A DNA stretch of 64,000 bases from CBDFGQ01 sp965247295 (GTDB taxonomy: Bacteria > Chloroflexota > Dehalococcoidia > Lucifugimonadales > JAGWBF01): assembly GCA_965247295.1 (NCBI GenBank), contig CBDFGQ010000003.1, positions 1-64,000 of the forward strand. The letters run 5' to 3'. The first letter of the stretch is position 1, and every line of letters begins with the position of its first letter. Shown here piece by piece: positions 25,466 through 33,743 of the stretch. The notes under the pieces are model-generated. The model was not told the DNA's origin. It searched no databases and saw only the letters and a program-made list of their open reading frames with translations. The translations under genes were made by a program, and so were the position numbers.

Positions 25466-25759
25466 ATGGGGATGTCACTGAGGTAGATAGCTAAGGAGCT
25501 GGGCATAACTCCCGCATACCTAAGCTATATGGTGAATGGCAAGCGGCCCTGGAGAGTGGACCTGTACGACCGTTACCGCCAGCTTGTTAACAGTGCTGTC
25601 AACGCTGAAGCCAGGAGTGTTAACAAAACACCCGACGATGCTCGTCTACCAGTTCCGACACTTCCCATTTTCCGGGGCCACCGCCACAATGGTGACCCGC
25701 CTCGGGATCGAACCGAGAACCTACGGATTAAGAGTCCGTTGCTCTACCAATTGAGCTAG
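25466..25759 (+). pseudogene. HTH (Cro/CI-type) gene with an early amber stop, running into the right repeat
   Basis: From ATG 25466 the frame reads MGMSLR, then TAG at 25484, then IAKELGITPAYLSYMVNGKR and PWRVDLYDRYRQLV, a clear helix-turn-helix. One change (GAG to TAG) explains the stop. The frame stays open through the right repeat to 25759. In a circular element it would pass through the joined repeat straight into the integrase frame. A fragment from ATG 25529 would lack most of the HTH. Confidence 0.65.
25638..25737. repeat. Right attachment repeat of the tRNA-Lys element
   Basis: 97% identical to 21833-21932. It starts with 30 bp of the tRNA-Leu 5' half and ends inside the intact tRNA-Lys, whose 3' half was probably supplied by the element. 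Confidence 0.9.
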
Positions 25760-25765
25760 CGGGCC
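25690..25765 (-). tRNA. tRNA-Lys (CTT), reconstituted at the element right end
   Basis: Minus-strand cloverleaf with acceptor GGCCCGC/GCGGGTC (one G-U pair), D arm GCTC/GAGC, anticodon stem ACGGA/TCCGT, loop CTCTTAA (anticodon CTT), T loop TTCGATC, discriminator A and encoded CCA. The 3' half lies within the right repeat. Confidence 0.95.
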
Positions 25766-26044
25766 ATGCTCCTGCTATATACATTTTAGCAGTATCTGCG
25801 CACAAAGGTAAATCAGAACAAGAATCTATCAGCGTGGTGGTGGTTTGTTAACTTTCACGACTAGGAGCCCCTTGCTTCATACCGCTCGGCGATCTTTCGC
25901 TACCCGTACCGGCAATCGGTTAGGCCCGAATAATTATAGGTACAGTCCTCTCCAGAGGTCAAGTGAAAAAGCCACGGAAAGGGGTCCGGAGGCGGTTTGC
26001 CAGTTCTACACCTCCTGGGGTAGAATTGCCGCGAGAGGTGCCAC

Positions 26045-27031
26045 ATGACCTTAGCTCTCGCCTACGTCTCCAGTGTTCTCGCCTTGCTCTTTGGCGCCTC
26101 CCTTCTGGACCAGTATCTGGCCATGCGCAGGCCTCACCACCTGCTGTGGGCAGTGGCCCTCGCCCTTTTCTCCATGGCCATGGGACTCTGGTTCCTGCGG
26201 GAGACCATGGGGCTGAACCAGTGGATGTTTCGGCTATGGTACCTGAGCGGAGGAATGCTCGCGGCAGCGTACGTGGGCACCGGCGTGCTGTACATGATGG
26301 CACCTCGCCGAGTGGCAAATGCCTTCATGGGCTACCTGCTGGTAGTGACCGTGGCCTCGGTGGTGCTGGTGCTGACCGCGCAGATCCAGACCCCAGATGA
26401 CTGCGCCCAGGGGTTTAAAGGCCTGGAGTGCCTGCTCACGACCGAGAGTCTGACCAAGATGGGCTTCTTCCCGCCCTGGATAAGGGTCCTGGCCATCGTC
26501 CTCAACGTCTACGGAGGTCTGGCGGTGGTGGCCGGGGCAGTATGGAGCGTCCTGTTGCTAGTGCGCAAGGAGACACCACACATCGAGGAGCCGTCGGCCC
26601 AAGCTGGGGACGTGGCGAGCCCGGGAGAAGCCGACAGGCAGGGGACAATAAGCCTGTCCGGGGCTTACCCCAGGACTCTCTTTGTGACCAAGGTATTGTG
26701 GCATAATCGTAACTTCTGGCGAAGGGACCAGACGGCACAACGCGCCGGCTCCAACCTGGTCTTGACGATTGGGGTGGTGCTGGGTGCGTTGGGGCTGACA
26801 TTGAACAACCTTGAGGGTTCGGATGCCCATCTGGGGTTCTTCCTCGCGGCAGTAATCTTCATATATGCAGGATTTTTGGATGTCGGGAGGGTCTACGAGG
26901 CCCTTGCCAGGTTCCAGCCGAGGGAATTCATTCAGGCTCTGAGGGCGAAAGGGCCGGTGGCACCGCCGGTTCCCGAGCAACTACAGGGCTGGGAAACCTA
27001 TATGAGGAGGCCAGGGGAGGACGCCGAGTGA
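26045..27031 (+). CDS. Integral membrane protein of unknown function
   Basis: A 328-aa protein with about seven hydrophobic segments: residues 1-20, 32-50, 65-90, 97-118, 145-178, 238-257 and 262-280. A hydrophilic stretch lies near 180-235. The only cysteines (CAQGFKGLEC) fall in the loop after the fourth segment and could form a disulfide outside the membrane. No family recognised. It lies alone between the tRNA-Lys element and the converging phosphoesterase gene. Confidence 0.8.
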   Translation: MTLALAYVSSVLALLFGASLLDQYLAMRRPHHLLWAVALALFSMAMGLWFLRETMGLNQWMFRLWYLSGGMLAAAYVGTGVLYMMAPRRVANAFMGYLLVVTVASVVLVLTAQIQTPDDCAQGFKGLECLLTTESLTKMGFFPPWIRVLAIVLNVYGGLAVVAGAVWSVLLLVRKETPHIEEPSAQAGDVASPGEADRQGTISLSGAYPRTLFVTKVLWHNRNFWRRDQTAQRAGSNLVLTIGVVLGALGLTLNNLEGSDAHLGFFLAAVIFIYAGFLDVGRVYEALARFQPREFIQALRAKGPVAPPVPEQLQGWETYMRRPGEDAE

Positions 27032-27037
27032 CCCACC

Positions 27038-27769
27038 CTATACACCGTAGTTAAGGCGATGGATGAGGGCTTCGGGGAGGCCAGCCTGGCGCATCTTGTC
27101 CTGAGTAACGCTCACCTCGTAGTTGACCCTGTTCCTCTCAATCGTTCCCTTGTCGCTATCGTAGATGGCGTAGCTGGGTCTGGGGTCCCTGTCCCTGGGC
27201 TGGCCCACCCCACCCGGATTAATTATCTGCCGCCCTTCGCCCAGGTCTACCGGCTCTCCCTCGGGAAAGGGATCAAAGCTGCACCCCGCCTCCACCTCAC
27301 GGCAGATGAAGGGTATATGGGAATGGCCCACGAGGCAGAATCGGGAGGCCAGGAGCTGGAAGGTGGCCATGGCCACCTCGGCGGATAACAGATACTCCAG
27401 GACAGGCTGTCTGAGGCTCCCATGCACAAGGGTGAATTCATCCCTCTGAGCTACCTGGGGCAGATCCGCAAGAAAACGGGCGTGTTCGGGGGCTATATGG
27501 CTGGCGGTCCACTCGGCAGCCGCCCGGGCGTGGGTATTGAAGTCCTCGGTGCTGAGCCTGCCCGCCGCAGCAAGGTCATGGTTGCCCACCACGGAAACGA
27601 AGCTCTGCTGCCTCAGCAGCTCTATGCACTCGCCGGGGTCCGGGCCGTACCCCACGATATCTCCTAGGGACCAGGCCTCGTCGAAACCTCCCATCTCTGC
27701 CGCATCCTTCAGCACGGCCTGGAAGGCCTCCAGGTTGGAGTGAATGTCCGACATTATCAGAGCGCGCAA
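27038..27769 (-). CDS. Metallophosphoesterase (YfcE-like)
   Basis: A 243-aa protein with the full calcineurin-like metal motif set: SDIHSN at the start, WSLGDIVGYGP, VVGNHD, and LVGHSHIPF. Such enzymes hydrolyse phosphodiesters or phosphoproteins; substrate unknown. Start is a TTG at 27769 with GGAGG six nt upstream, needed to include the first strand RALIMSDIH. A TATAAT-like box lies at 27805-27810 (reverse strand), so the gene shares its promoter region with divergent thiL. Confidence 0.88.
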   Translation of the reverse strand: MRALIMSDIHSNLEAFQAVLKDAAEMGGFDEAWSLGDIVGYGPDPGECIELLRQQSFVSVVGNHDLAAAGRLSTEDFNTHARAAAEWTASHIAPEHARFLADLPQVAQRDEFTLVHGSLRQPVLEYLLSAEVAMATFQLLASRFCLVGHSHIPFICREVEAGCSFDPFPEGEPVDLGEGRQIINPGGVGQPRDRDPRPSYAIYDSDKGTIERNRVNYEVSVTQDKMRQAGLPEALIHRLNYGV

Positions 27770-27831
27770 GCGGGCCTCCTCCGTTCGATCGTCCGCGCAC
27801 TCACATTATACCTCAGCCGTCATCCCTGTAC

Positions 27832-27860
27832 TTGAGCCGCGTTTGGCAAAGGGATATAAT
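27832..27860 (+). promoter_or_regulatory. Sigma-70-type promoter of thiL, giving a leaderless or near-leaderless mRNA
   Basis: TTGAGC at 27832-27837 and TATAAT at 27855-27860 are separated by 17 bp. The thiL ATG is at 27869, only 8 nt past the -10 box, so transcription would start at or next to the start codon. No ribosome-binding site is present, which agrees. Confidence 0.75.
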
Positions 27861-27868
27861 GCCTCACG

Positions 27869-28903
27869 ATGAAGGTGAGAGACCTGGGCGAGTTTAGGGT
27901 CATCCAGCTTCTCACGGAGATGGCGACCCGGGAGAGGAAGGGACCGGACAACGCGTCACCCTTCCGTTTCCGGCTCCTCGTGGATGCGGGCGACGACACC
28001 GCGGCGTGGCGCTGCGGGCACGGCACGGAGCTGTACACAACGGACACCGCCGTTGAGGGTGTCCATTTCACCCGGGCGACCACGCCTTGGGATGACCTGG
28101 GCTGGAAGATAATGGCCGCCAACCTGAGCGATATCGCAGCTATGGGTGGGCTGCCGCTCTACGCGCTCGTAACCCTTGGTCTGCCGCCGGAAGTGGAGAT
28201 GGAGGAGCTGGAATCCCTTTACCACGGAATGATCGAGCTGGGCAACCAGCACGGTGTGGCCATCGTCGGTGGGGACGTGGTGCGCTCACCCGTGGTGTTC
28301 GTAACGGTTGGACTCACGGGCGTTTGCGAGGGTGACCCGATGTTGCGGTCCGCCGCCAGGGCCGGAGATCCGGTAGCCATCACGGGTTACGCAGGCTCGT
28401 CGGCGGGCGGCCTGGAAATGCTGATGAGGGACGTTCCTCTGCAGGGGGAGACAGCGGAGTCCCTTAAGTTAGCCCACAGGCGCCCCGAGCCCTGCATCTC
28501 CCAGGGGCGAGTCCTGCTTAAGCATGGAGTAGGGACCGCCATGGACGTAAGCGATGGCCTCGTGGACGACCTGAGCAAGCTGTGTACGGCCAGTCAGGTC
28601 AGTGCCGAGATGGATTCCAGCAAAATACCGGTCCATCCCGCCCTGCGGGAGGCCTTTCCCGACAGCTACATGGATATGGCGCTGGGGGGCGGAGAAGACT
28701 ATACACTCCTGTTCACGGCCCCTAGGGAGCTGATGGAGCGGGTGCTACCAATGCTGCCGCCGCCCGCTTCCGTCATCGGCGAAATCACGGATGGGACGGC
28801 AGGACAGGTCGCGGTGATGGACTCTAGTACTGGGAAACGCCTGGAGATTCACGCCGGTGGCTGGGACCATTTCAGGTCCGCCCAGATCAAAGCCAGTGGT
28901 TAG
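27869..28903 (+). CDS. thiL: Thiamine-monophosphate kinase
   Basis: A 344-aa enzyme that phosphorylates thiamine monophosphate to the diphosphate cofactor with ATP. Family marks: DLGEFRVIQLLTEM start, DAGDDTAAW, the metal-binding TDTAVEGVHF, NLSDIAAMGG, VGGDVVRSP, AMDVSDGLVDDLSKLC and GGGEDYTLLF. Length is normal. It is transcribed from the promoter directly before it and is followed 24 nt later by tsaE. No other thiamine genes are present. Confidence 0.96.
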   Translation: MKVRDLGEFRVIQLLTEMATRERKGPDNASPFRFRLLVDAGDDTAAWRCGHGTELYTTDTAVEGVHFTRATTPWDDLGWKIMAANLSDIAAMGGLPLYALVTLGLPPEVEMEELESLYHGMIELGNQHGVAIVGGDVVRSPVVFVTVGLTGVCEGDPMLRSAARAGDPVAITGYAGSSAGGLEMLMRDVPLQGETAESLKLAHRRPEPCISQGRVLLKHGVGTAMDVSDGLVDDLSKLCTASQVSAEMDSSKIPVHPALREAFPDSYMDMALGGGEDYTLLFTAPRELMERVLPMLPPPASVIGEITDGTAGQVAVMDSSTGKRLEIHAGGWDHFRSAQIKASG

Positions 28904-28927
28904 ATGCAGTAAGGCCTGAGCCGAAGG

Positions 28928-29416
28928 ATGCGTTCCCTACTGAGTATCGTGAGTCACAGCCCGGAGGAGACCCACGATATCGGCCGCCACCTCGGCCAGC
29001 GCGCTGAGCCTGGCGACGTTTTCCTACTGACGGGGTCTTTGGGCACCGGCAAGACCTGTCTCACGCAGGGCATCGCCTGGGGACTCGGCGTGGAGGGGTA
29101 CGCCCGAAGCCCTACCTATGTCCTCGCGACCCGTTACCGGGGCCGCCACACCCTTCACCACGTGGACCTGTTCCGCATAGGAGGCCCGGAGGAGGCGTGG
29201 GACCTGGGCATGGAGGAGTACTTAGCCGACGACGACGTGTGCGTGGTGGAGTGGGCAGACAGAGCGGCCGAGATATTCCCACAGGGGAGCCTCTGGATTG
29301 CCCTGGAATACGGGGACGGAGAATCGCAGCGTCTCATAACGCTGAAGTCTGAGGAAGGGGACTCGACACGGCTTCTGCAAGGCCTGACGGGTAGGCGCCC
29401 CGCTGAGCCCGGTTAG
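28928..29416 (+). CDS. tsaE: tRNA threonylcarbamoyladenosine biosynthesis ATPase TsaE
   Basis: A 162-aa P-loop protein: Walker A TGSLGTGKTCLTQG, RSPTYVLATRY, HHVDLFRI and CVVEWADRA match TsaE. It works with TsaB and TsaD to make t6A37 of ANN-decoding tRNAs. It lies between thiL and tsaB in one operon (11-nt gap to tsaB). The C-terminal 25 residues are a variable tail. Confidence 0.94.
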   Translation: MRSLLSIVSHSPEETHDIGRHLGQRAEPGDVFLLTGSLGTGKTCLTQGIAWGLGVEGYARSPTYVLATRYRGRHTLHHVDLFRIGGPEEAWDLGMEEYLADDDVCVVEWADRAAEIFPQGSLWIALEYGDGESQRLITLKSEEGDSTRLLQGLTGRRPAEPG

Positions 29417-29427
29417 CTGATTCTGAT

Positions 29428-30123
29428 ATGCTGATAGCCATCGATACGTCTACCAGATACGGAGGGGTATGCATATGGAGCGGCGACCGGGCGGTCGCGG
29501 CCACCTTCTGGTATTCTCCTCGCAACCACACCGCCGAGCTCATGCCTGCGATCCAACACGTGCTAGAGCGGGCCCAGGCCGGCCCCGGGGGGCTGACGGG
29601 CGTCGCGGTGGCCCTCGGACCGGGCGGCTTCAGCGCTTTGCGGGTAGGCATAAGCGCCGCCATGGGGCTGGCAGTTCGCCGGAATATACCGCTGGTCGGC
29701 GTCGGTACGCTGGAGACGGAGGCCTATCCCCACGCCGATACGGGGCTTCCCATCTGCTCCCTGCTGGACGCGGGAAGAGGCGAGGTTGCCGCCGCCATGT
29801 TCCAGAGTTCGGAGGGTGTGTGGAGAAAGTTAAGGGAGGAGAGCCTTTGGGTGCCCGAGGAGCTGGCGGGGACCATTTCAACACCTACAATCATCTGCGG
29901 GGAGGCAGCCTCCCATCACGCCGAAGAGCTTAGGCAAGGTGCAGGCGATAGTGCCCTCATAATGGGCTTTTACACCCCGGCCTCGCGCCTATGGGCCCTT
30001 GGCATCCTGGCAGCCGAACGCCTGAGGATGGGGGATGCCGACGGCCTGGAGACCATTCGTCCAATATATCTTCGCCAGCCCAACATAGGCAAAGCCAAAG
30101 CCCCTCGGCGGGTGTTGCAATAG
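29428..30123 (+). CDS. tsaB: tRNA threonylcarbamoyladenosine biosynthesis protein TsaB
   Basis: A 231-aa ASKHA-fold protein: LIAIDTSTRYGGVCIWSG, NHTAELMPAIQHVLERAQ, VALGPGGFSALRVGISAAMG and LLDAGRGEVAAAMF are TsaB marks. It is the inactive TsaD paralogue that scaffolds the t6A complex. rimI and tsaD, which often follow, are absent here. Confidence 0.94.
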   Translation: MLIAIDTSTRYGGVCIWSGDRAVAATFWYSPRNHTAELMPAIQHVLERAQAGPGGLTGVAVALGPGGFSALRVGISAAMGLAVRRNIPLVGVGTLETEAYPHADTGLPICSLLDAGRGEVAAAMFQSSEGVWRKLREESLWVPEELAGTISTPTIICGEAASHHAEELRQGAGDSALIMGFYTPASRLWALGILAAERLRMGDADGLETIRPIYLRQPNIGKAKAPRRVLQ

Positions 30124-30458
30124 GCTGCGAGGCCTCACCGACCGTCGCAACTATCTTGCCGTCGCAGAGGGCCTGGCAGGCAGAAAACAACCGGGGAGTG
30201 CCCCGATCGGATCGGGGCCGAGAGTCTAAGCACCTGCCCTGAGCCTGCCGCAGGGGTGGCCTCCAGGCAGGTACTTGTCCCCCTTCCTGGCCAGGAAAGG
30301 GACCGGTGGGAAGGTCGAAAGGGTATTTCAGTCCGCTGCTGGAGAGTCCTGACGGACTCCCGGTGGCGACTGAGTCGGAACAAACAATGTACAGTTGGGC
30401 CGGCCCAGCGGGGGCTGGCCTCTATCCAGTAGCAGGCGTGAAGGACAGGAACATAGAG
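30124..30458 (+). other. Structured 335-bp spacer between tsaB and ndk
   Basis: No supported gene. It contains several perfect inverted repeats: CCCCGATC-G-GATCGGGG (near 30202), CCCTG...CAGGG (near 30237) and GAGTCC-TGAC-GGACTC (near 30345). It could be a structured leader of ndk or a terminator cluster. No known riboswitch or T-box consensus was found. Confidence 0.45.
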
Positions 30459-30911
30459 ATGGAACGTACACTGGTGCTCATAAAGCCGGATGCAGTACAG
30501 CGGGGACTGGCGGGGGCCGTGATCTCCAGGCTCGAATCTAGAGGGCTCAAGATCGTTGCGATGAAGATGCTACATATGGACGAGGCTATGGCCACCCAGC
30601 ACTACGAGCCCCACGTGGGGAAGGCCTTCTTCAGGGGACTGATGGAGTTCATCACCTCGGGGCCCATCATCGCCATAGTGCTTCAGGGGCACAACGCGGT
30701 GGAGCTCACACGGAACGCCATGGGAGCCACCAATCCCATTGACTCCGCGCCCGGGACCATAAGGGGAGACCTGGCGACAGACATAGGTCGCAACCTGGTC
30801 CACGGTTCCGATTCCCCGGAGACGGCTCAAAGGGAGGTAGCTCTCTTCTTTACGGCCCAGGAGATATTGGACTATTCCAGGGACGTGGACCCCTGGATCA
30901 CAGAACCCTGA
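30459..30911 (+). CDS. ndk: Nucleoside-diphosphate kinase
   Basis: A 150-aa enzyme that transfers phosphate between nucleoside di- and triphosphates. ERTLVLIKPDAVQRGLAG, the segment NPIDSAPGTIRGD and active-site His in NLVHGSDSPE are conserved. ATG 30459 starts the family consensus exactly; 51 upstream codons are open but not conserved. The stop overlaps the end of convergent rsfS by 14 nt. Confidence 0.96.
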   Translation: MERTLVLIKPDAVQRGLAGAVISRLESRGLKIVAMKMLHMDEAMATQHYEPHVGKAFFRGLMEFITSGPIIAIVLQGHNAVELTRNAMGATNPIDSAPGTIRGDLATDIGRNLVHGSDSPETAQREVALFFTAQEILDYSRDVDPWITEP

Positions 30912-31284
30912 CGACCTGGGTAGCTCCCGCCCACAACCGGTCCAGGTCGTAAAATTCCCGCTCTTCGGTCCCGAAAAGGTGGATGATCACGTCGCTGTAG
31001 TCCAGAAGTATCCAGCCCGACTGCGCGGTGCCCTCGCCGCGGTGACGTGGGACGCCGGCTTCCTTCAGAGCCTTTACTATTTCCTCGTGGAGCGCCTGCA
31101 ACTGGCGGCGATTGTCGGCGCTCATGATAACGAAGTAATCGGCGAAGCCAGCTAGCCGGCGTATGTCGAGCAGGACTATATCTTCGGCCTGTATCTCCGA
31201 CGCGACTTCGACCGCCATGCGAGCAACTTCGCCAGGTTCCAGGGCTTCCTCCCTATAGGGCTTCCTACCGGGATTATATTCCAC
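30898..31284 (-). CDS. rsfS: Ribosomal silencing factor RsfS
   Basis: About 128 aa. AEDIVLLDIRRLAGFADYFV, NRRQLQALHEEI, GVPRHRGEGTAQSGWILLDY and DVIIHLFGTEEREFYDLDRL are RsfS/Iojap hallmarks. It binds uL14 and blocks subunit joining under starvation. A GTG start at 31284 gives a normal N-terminus; the frame is open to a TTG at 31419, which would add 45 unusual residues, so the start is uncertain. Confidence 0.88.
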   Translation of the reverse strand: MEYNPGRKPYREEALEPGEVARMAVEVASEIQAEDIVLLDIRRLAGFADYFVIMSADNRRQLQALHEEIVKALKEAGVPRHRGEGTAQSGWILLDYSDVIIHLFGTEEREFYDLDRLWAGATQVVRVL

Positions 31285-31506
31285 CCACCTGGGGCGGTCA
31301 ACGTCCCAGGTAGCCACTGGTGCAGGCCCTCCCAACCACGGGGAGATACGACCCTGTCCCCCAAGCAGACCCCATGCTATATTCGATTCCAGAGGTGGGG
31401 TGCGAATCCACTCGAGCAAGGCAGGACCTGCCTGCCCCCCTCAACAGGGCTTGTCCATCAGAGATGTAAGCCGACACCCTCAGCATGGCCGCTCAAGGAA
31501 CGCAAT

Positions 31507-32475
31507 TTGACACTCGTTAAAGGTACCCTAATAGACGACGCACCAGCATGTTCACTGGGCCTGTTCCAGGACCGATTCTCATGCCTCACCGCCAACATTA
31601 GCAAGGTCGTGGTAGCCCCCCAGCGGACCATTCGCGCCGCCCTGCTGGGGCTGTTCGCCCAGGGCCACGTCCTACTGGAGGACCTGCCAGGCGTGGGGAA
31701 GACGTTGCTAGCCAGGACGATAGCCCAGTCCATCGCGGGCCGGTTCTCCCGCATCCAATTCACCCCCGACCTGCTACCCACCGATATAACGGGTACATCC
31801 GTCCTGGACTTGAGAAATTATAGTTTCGAGTTCGTCCCAGGGCCCATATTTGCCAACGTGGTCCTTGCCGACGAGGTGAATCGGACGGGCCCCAGGACCC
31901 AGTCGGCGCTGCTAGAGGCCATGGGCGAAAACCAGGTGACCATCGAAGGAACCCCCCGCCCCCTCCCCAGGCCATTCATGGTCATAGCGACCCAGAACCG
32001 CGTGGAGAGCTACGGGACCTTCCCCCTACCCAACTCCCAGCTTGACCGGTTCCTAATATCCATGAACGTTGGCCTCCCCACCCCTCAGCAGGAGGTGGAG
32101 ATATTGTCCCGCTCGGAGCGCGGGCTCCCGGACGTAGAGCCGGTGTTGACTGCCGAGGAGATCGTGGAGATGCAGATGGTGGTCCAGGATGTGTTGGTAG
32201 CGATGCCGGTAAAACAGTACATCGTAAACCTGGGAGCGGCAACGCGGCATCACCCGGCAATCTCTGTCGGGGTGAGCCCTCGCGGAGCGGTGTCGTTACT
32301 GCGCGCCGCCCAGGGCTGGGCAGCCTTCGGAGGCCGGGATTTTGTGGTGCCGGAGGACATCAAGGAGGTGGCCCCCATGGTGCTGGGTCACCGCATAGTT
32401 ATGGACGGCGCCAGTGGGGCGGCGGCCGATGACGTCATATGCGAGGTGCTGGACTCGGTGCCGGTGCCGCTGTAG
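31507..32475 (+). CDS. MoxR-type AAA+ ATPase
   Basis: A 322-aa ATPase: Walker A LLEDLPGVGKTLLART, FTPDLLPTDITGTSVLD, Walker B NVVLADEVNRTGPRTQSALL and the sensor ATQNRVESYGTFPLP. MoxR ATPases act as chaperones for partner proteins and nearly always sit with DUF58 and transglutaminase-like genes, as here. Start is a TTG at 31507. It is the first gene of a three-gene plus-strand operon. Confidence 0.93.
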   Translation: MTLVKGTLIDDAPACSLGLFQDRFSCLTANISKVVVAPQRTIRAALLGLFAQGHVLLEDLPGVGKTLLARTIAQSIAGRFSRIQFTPDLLPTDITGTSVLDLRNYSFEFVPGPIFANVVLADEVNRTGPRTQSALLEAMGENQVTIEGTPRPLPRPFMVIATQNRVESYGTFPLPNSQLDRFLISMNVGLPTPQQEVEILSRSERGLPDVEPVLTAEEIVEMQMVVQDVLVAMPVKQYIVNLGAATRHHPAISVGVSPRGAVSLLRAAQGWAAFGGRDFVVPEDIKEVAPMVLGHRIVMDGASGAAADDVICEVLDSVPVPL

Positions 32476-32489
32476 GAAGGGCTGACGGG

Positions 32490-33728
32490 ATGATTACCTT
32501 CCGAGGCGCCGCCCTCGTGGCGATCGCCATCTTCATCTTCCTGCTTGCCAGGCTCACTCAGGTAGGGTGGCTATACCTACTCGATGCCATTCTGTGGGGA
32601 GCAATTCTCCTCTCTCTGGTCTTGCCCTGGCTGACAGTCACACGCCTGTCGGCCCGTCGCTGGTTGGTGCGTCACGAAGGCAGCTCTACCTCTCCTGGTC
32701 CCTGGGAAGGGGAGACCGTGGATGTGGTGCTCTCTCTGGAAAACGGCACATTCTGGCCACGCTATCTCCTTTCGGTGTCTTACAGCTGCCCTCTGGCTGG
32801 CCCCGACCAAAGCCGGCAGCGGTTCTTCGTGCCACGCCTTGATAGAGGCGAGTCCCTGGCCCTTGTGAGCGGCTTCCAATGCTATAAGCGGGGTCTGCAC
32901 CGGTTTGGTCCGGTTACAGTGGAATCCAAGGCGCCCTTCGGCCTATTTCGGCTAAGAAGGAGGCTGGCATCACCCCTGTCTGCGCTCGTCTACCCCGAGG
33001 TACAAGCGGTCCACAGGCTGCCGGTTCTCATGGACGCTCAAGGGACCGCGGTACGTCCCCGACGCACCCGGTTGGGCCAGGAGATATCGGGCTCGAGACG
33101 ATACGTTCCCGGTGATCCGCTGCGCCAGATCCACTGGAAGAACACCGCCCGCTTGGCCAGACCAATGGTAAAGGAATACGAAGACACCCAGGACAACACT
33201 CTTGTGATTCTTTTTGACTCCAGCCGGGATATGGGCATGGGCCGGGACACCTGTCTCGAATACAGCATCAAGCTGGCTGCATCGGTGGCATCGTGCGCCA
33301 GGGCGATGGGAAGCCGGGTCCGCCTGCTGACCGGGGGGATGCCGGGTCACGAGATGCCCTGGACCTCCACGCTCAAGGAACTGGCACTGCTGGAGGCCGG
33401 CCGGGAGCCTGGGCTGCCGGTCCTGTTGGAGTCTCTCCATCCGGGATCGCCGGTGCTGGCCCTGGTATGGGAGGGCGACGTTCTGGGAATGGAGGCGCTG
33501 CGACACCAAGCAGAACTGACGGCTGGGTTGGCCGTGGTCGCGCTGGAGGGATTCGAGGGTCCGTCAAGCCCGGTTGCCCACCCTGGGATAGAGTCCCTGC
33601 GACGAGCGGGGGTTCCGGTCGTGAGCTGTAGACCAGGTGGCATACTTGGCACACTGCGCGCTCTGGAACGGCTGGACTGGGCCCCGATCAGAGAGCTGCA
33701 GGTAACAAATGGGGCAAAACCACTGTAA
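32490..33728 (+). CDS. DUF58 protein with two N-terminal membrane segments
   Basis: A 412-aa protein. Two hydrophobic segments (residues 6-25 and 30-48) are followed by a beta-rich domain and the DUF58 core with SRRYVPGDPLRQIHWKNTAR, the family signature, then VKEYEDTQDNTLVILFDSSR, which starts a von Willebrand A-like fold. ATG 32490 has GGAAGG upstream. It lies between moxR and the transglutaminase-like gene and probably works with both at the membrane. Confidence 0.9.
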   Translation: MITFRGAALVAIAIFIFLLARLTQVGWLYLLDAILWGAILLSLVLPWLTVTRLSARRWLVRHEGSSTSPGPWEGETVDVVLSLENGTFWPRYLLSVSYSCPLAGPDQSRQRFFVPRLDRGESLALVSGFQCYKRGLHRFGPVTVESKAPFGLFRLRRRLASPLSALVYPEVQAVHRLPVLMDAQGTAVRPRRTRLGQEISGSRRYVPGDPLRQIHWKNTARLARPMVKEYEDTQDNTLVILFDSSRDMGMGRDTCLEYSIKLAASVASCARAMGSRVRLLTGGMPGHEMPWTSTLKELALLEAGREPGLPVLLESLHPGSPVLALVWEGDVLGMEALRHQAELTAGLAVVALEGFEGPSSPVAHPGIESLRRAGVPVVSCRPGGILGTLRALERLDWAPIRELQVTNGAKPL

Positions 33729-33743
33729 TGGGGTTCTAACGTC

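Larger units (their letters stand above)
21833..25737. mobile_element. Decayed 3.8-kb integrative element in tRNA-Lys
   Basis: A 100-bp direct repeat (21833-21932 and 25638-25737, three mismatches, no gaps) bounds a segment with a tyrosine integrase next to the left repeat. The repeat covers the 5' half of tRNA-Leu, the spacer and the 3' half of tRNA-Lys. Left of the element tRNA-Leu is whole and tRNA-Lys is a 3' remnant; on the right tRNA-Lys is whole and tRNA-Leu is a remnant. Insertion thus split a tRNA-Leu/tRNA-Lys pair while restoring both genes. Cargo: a cupin, a DUF3303-like gene, small DNA-binding proteins. No capsid or conjugation genes. Confidence 0.85.

Noticed and set aside
30124..30458. 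T-box or other known riboswitch upstream of ndk
   Set aside because: No T-box consensus and no match to riboswitch motifs I know; kept only as a structured spacer.
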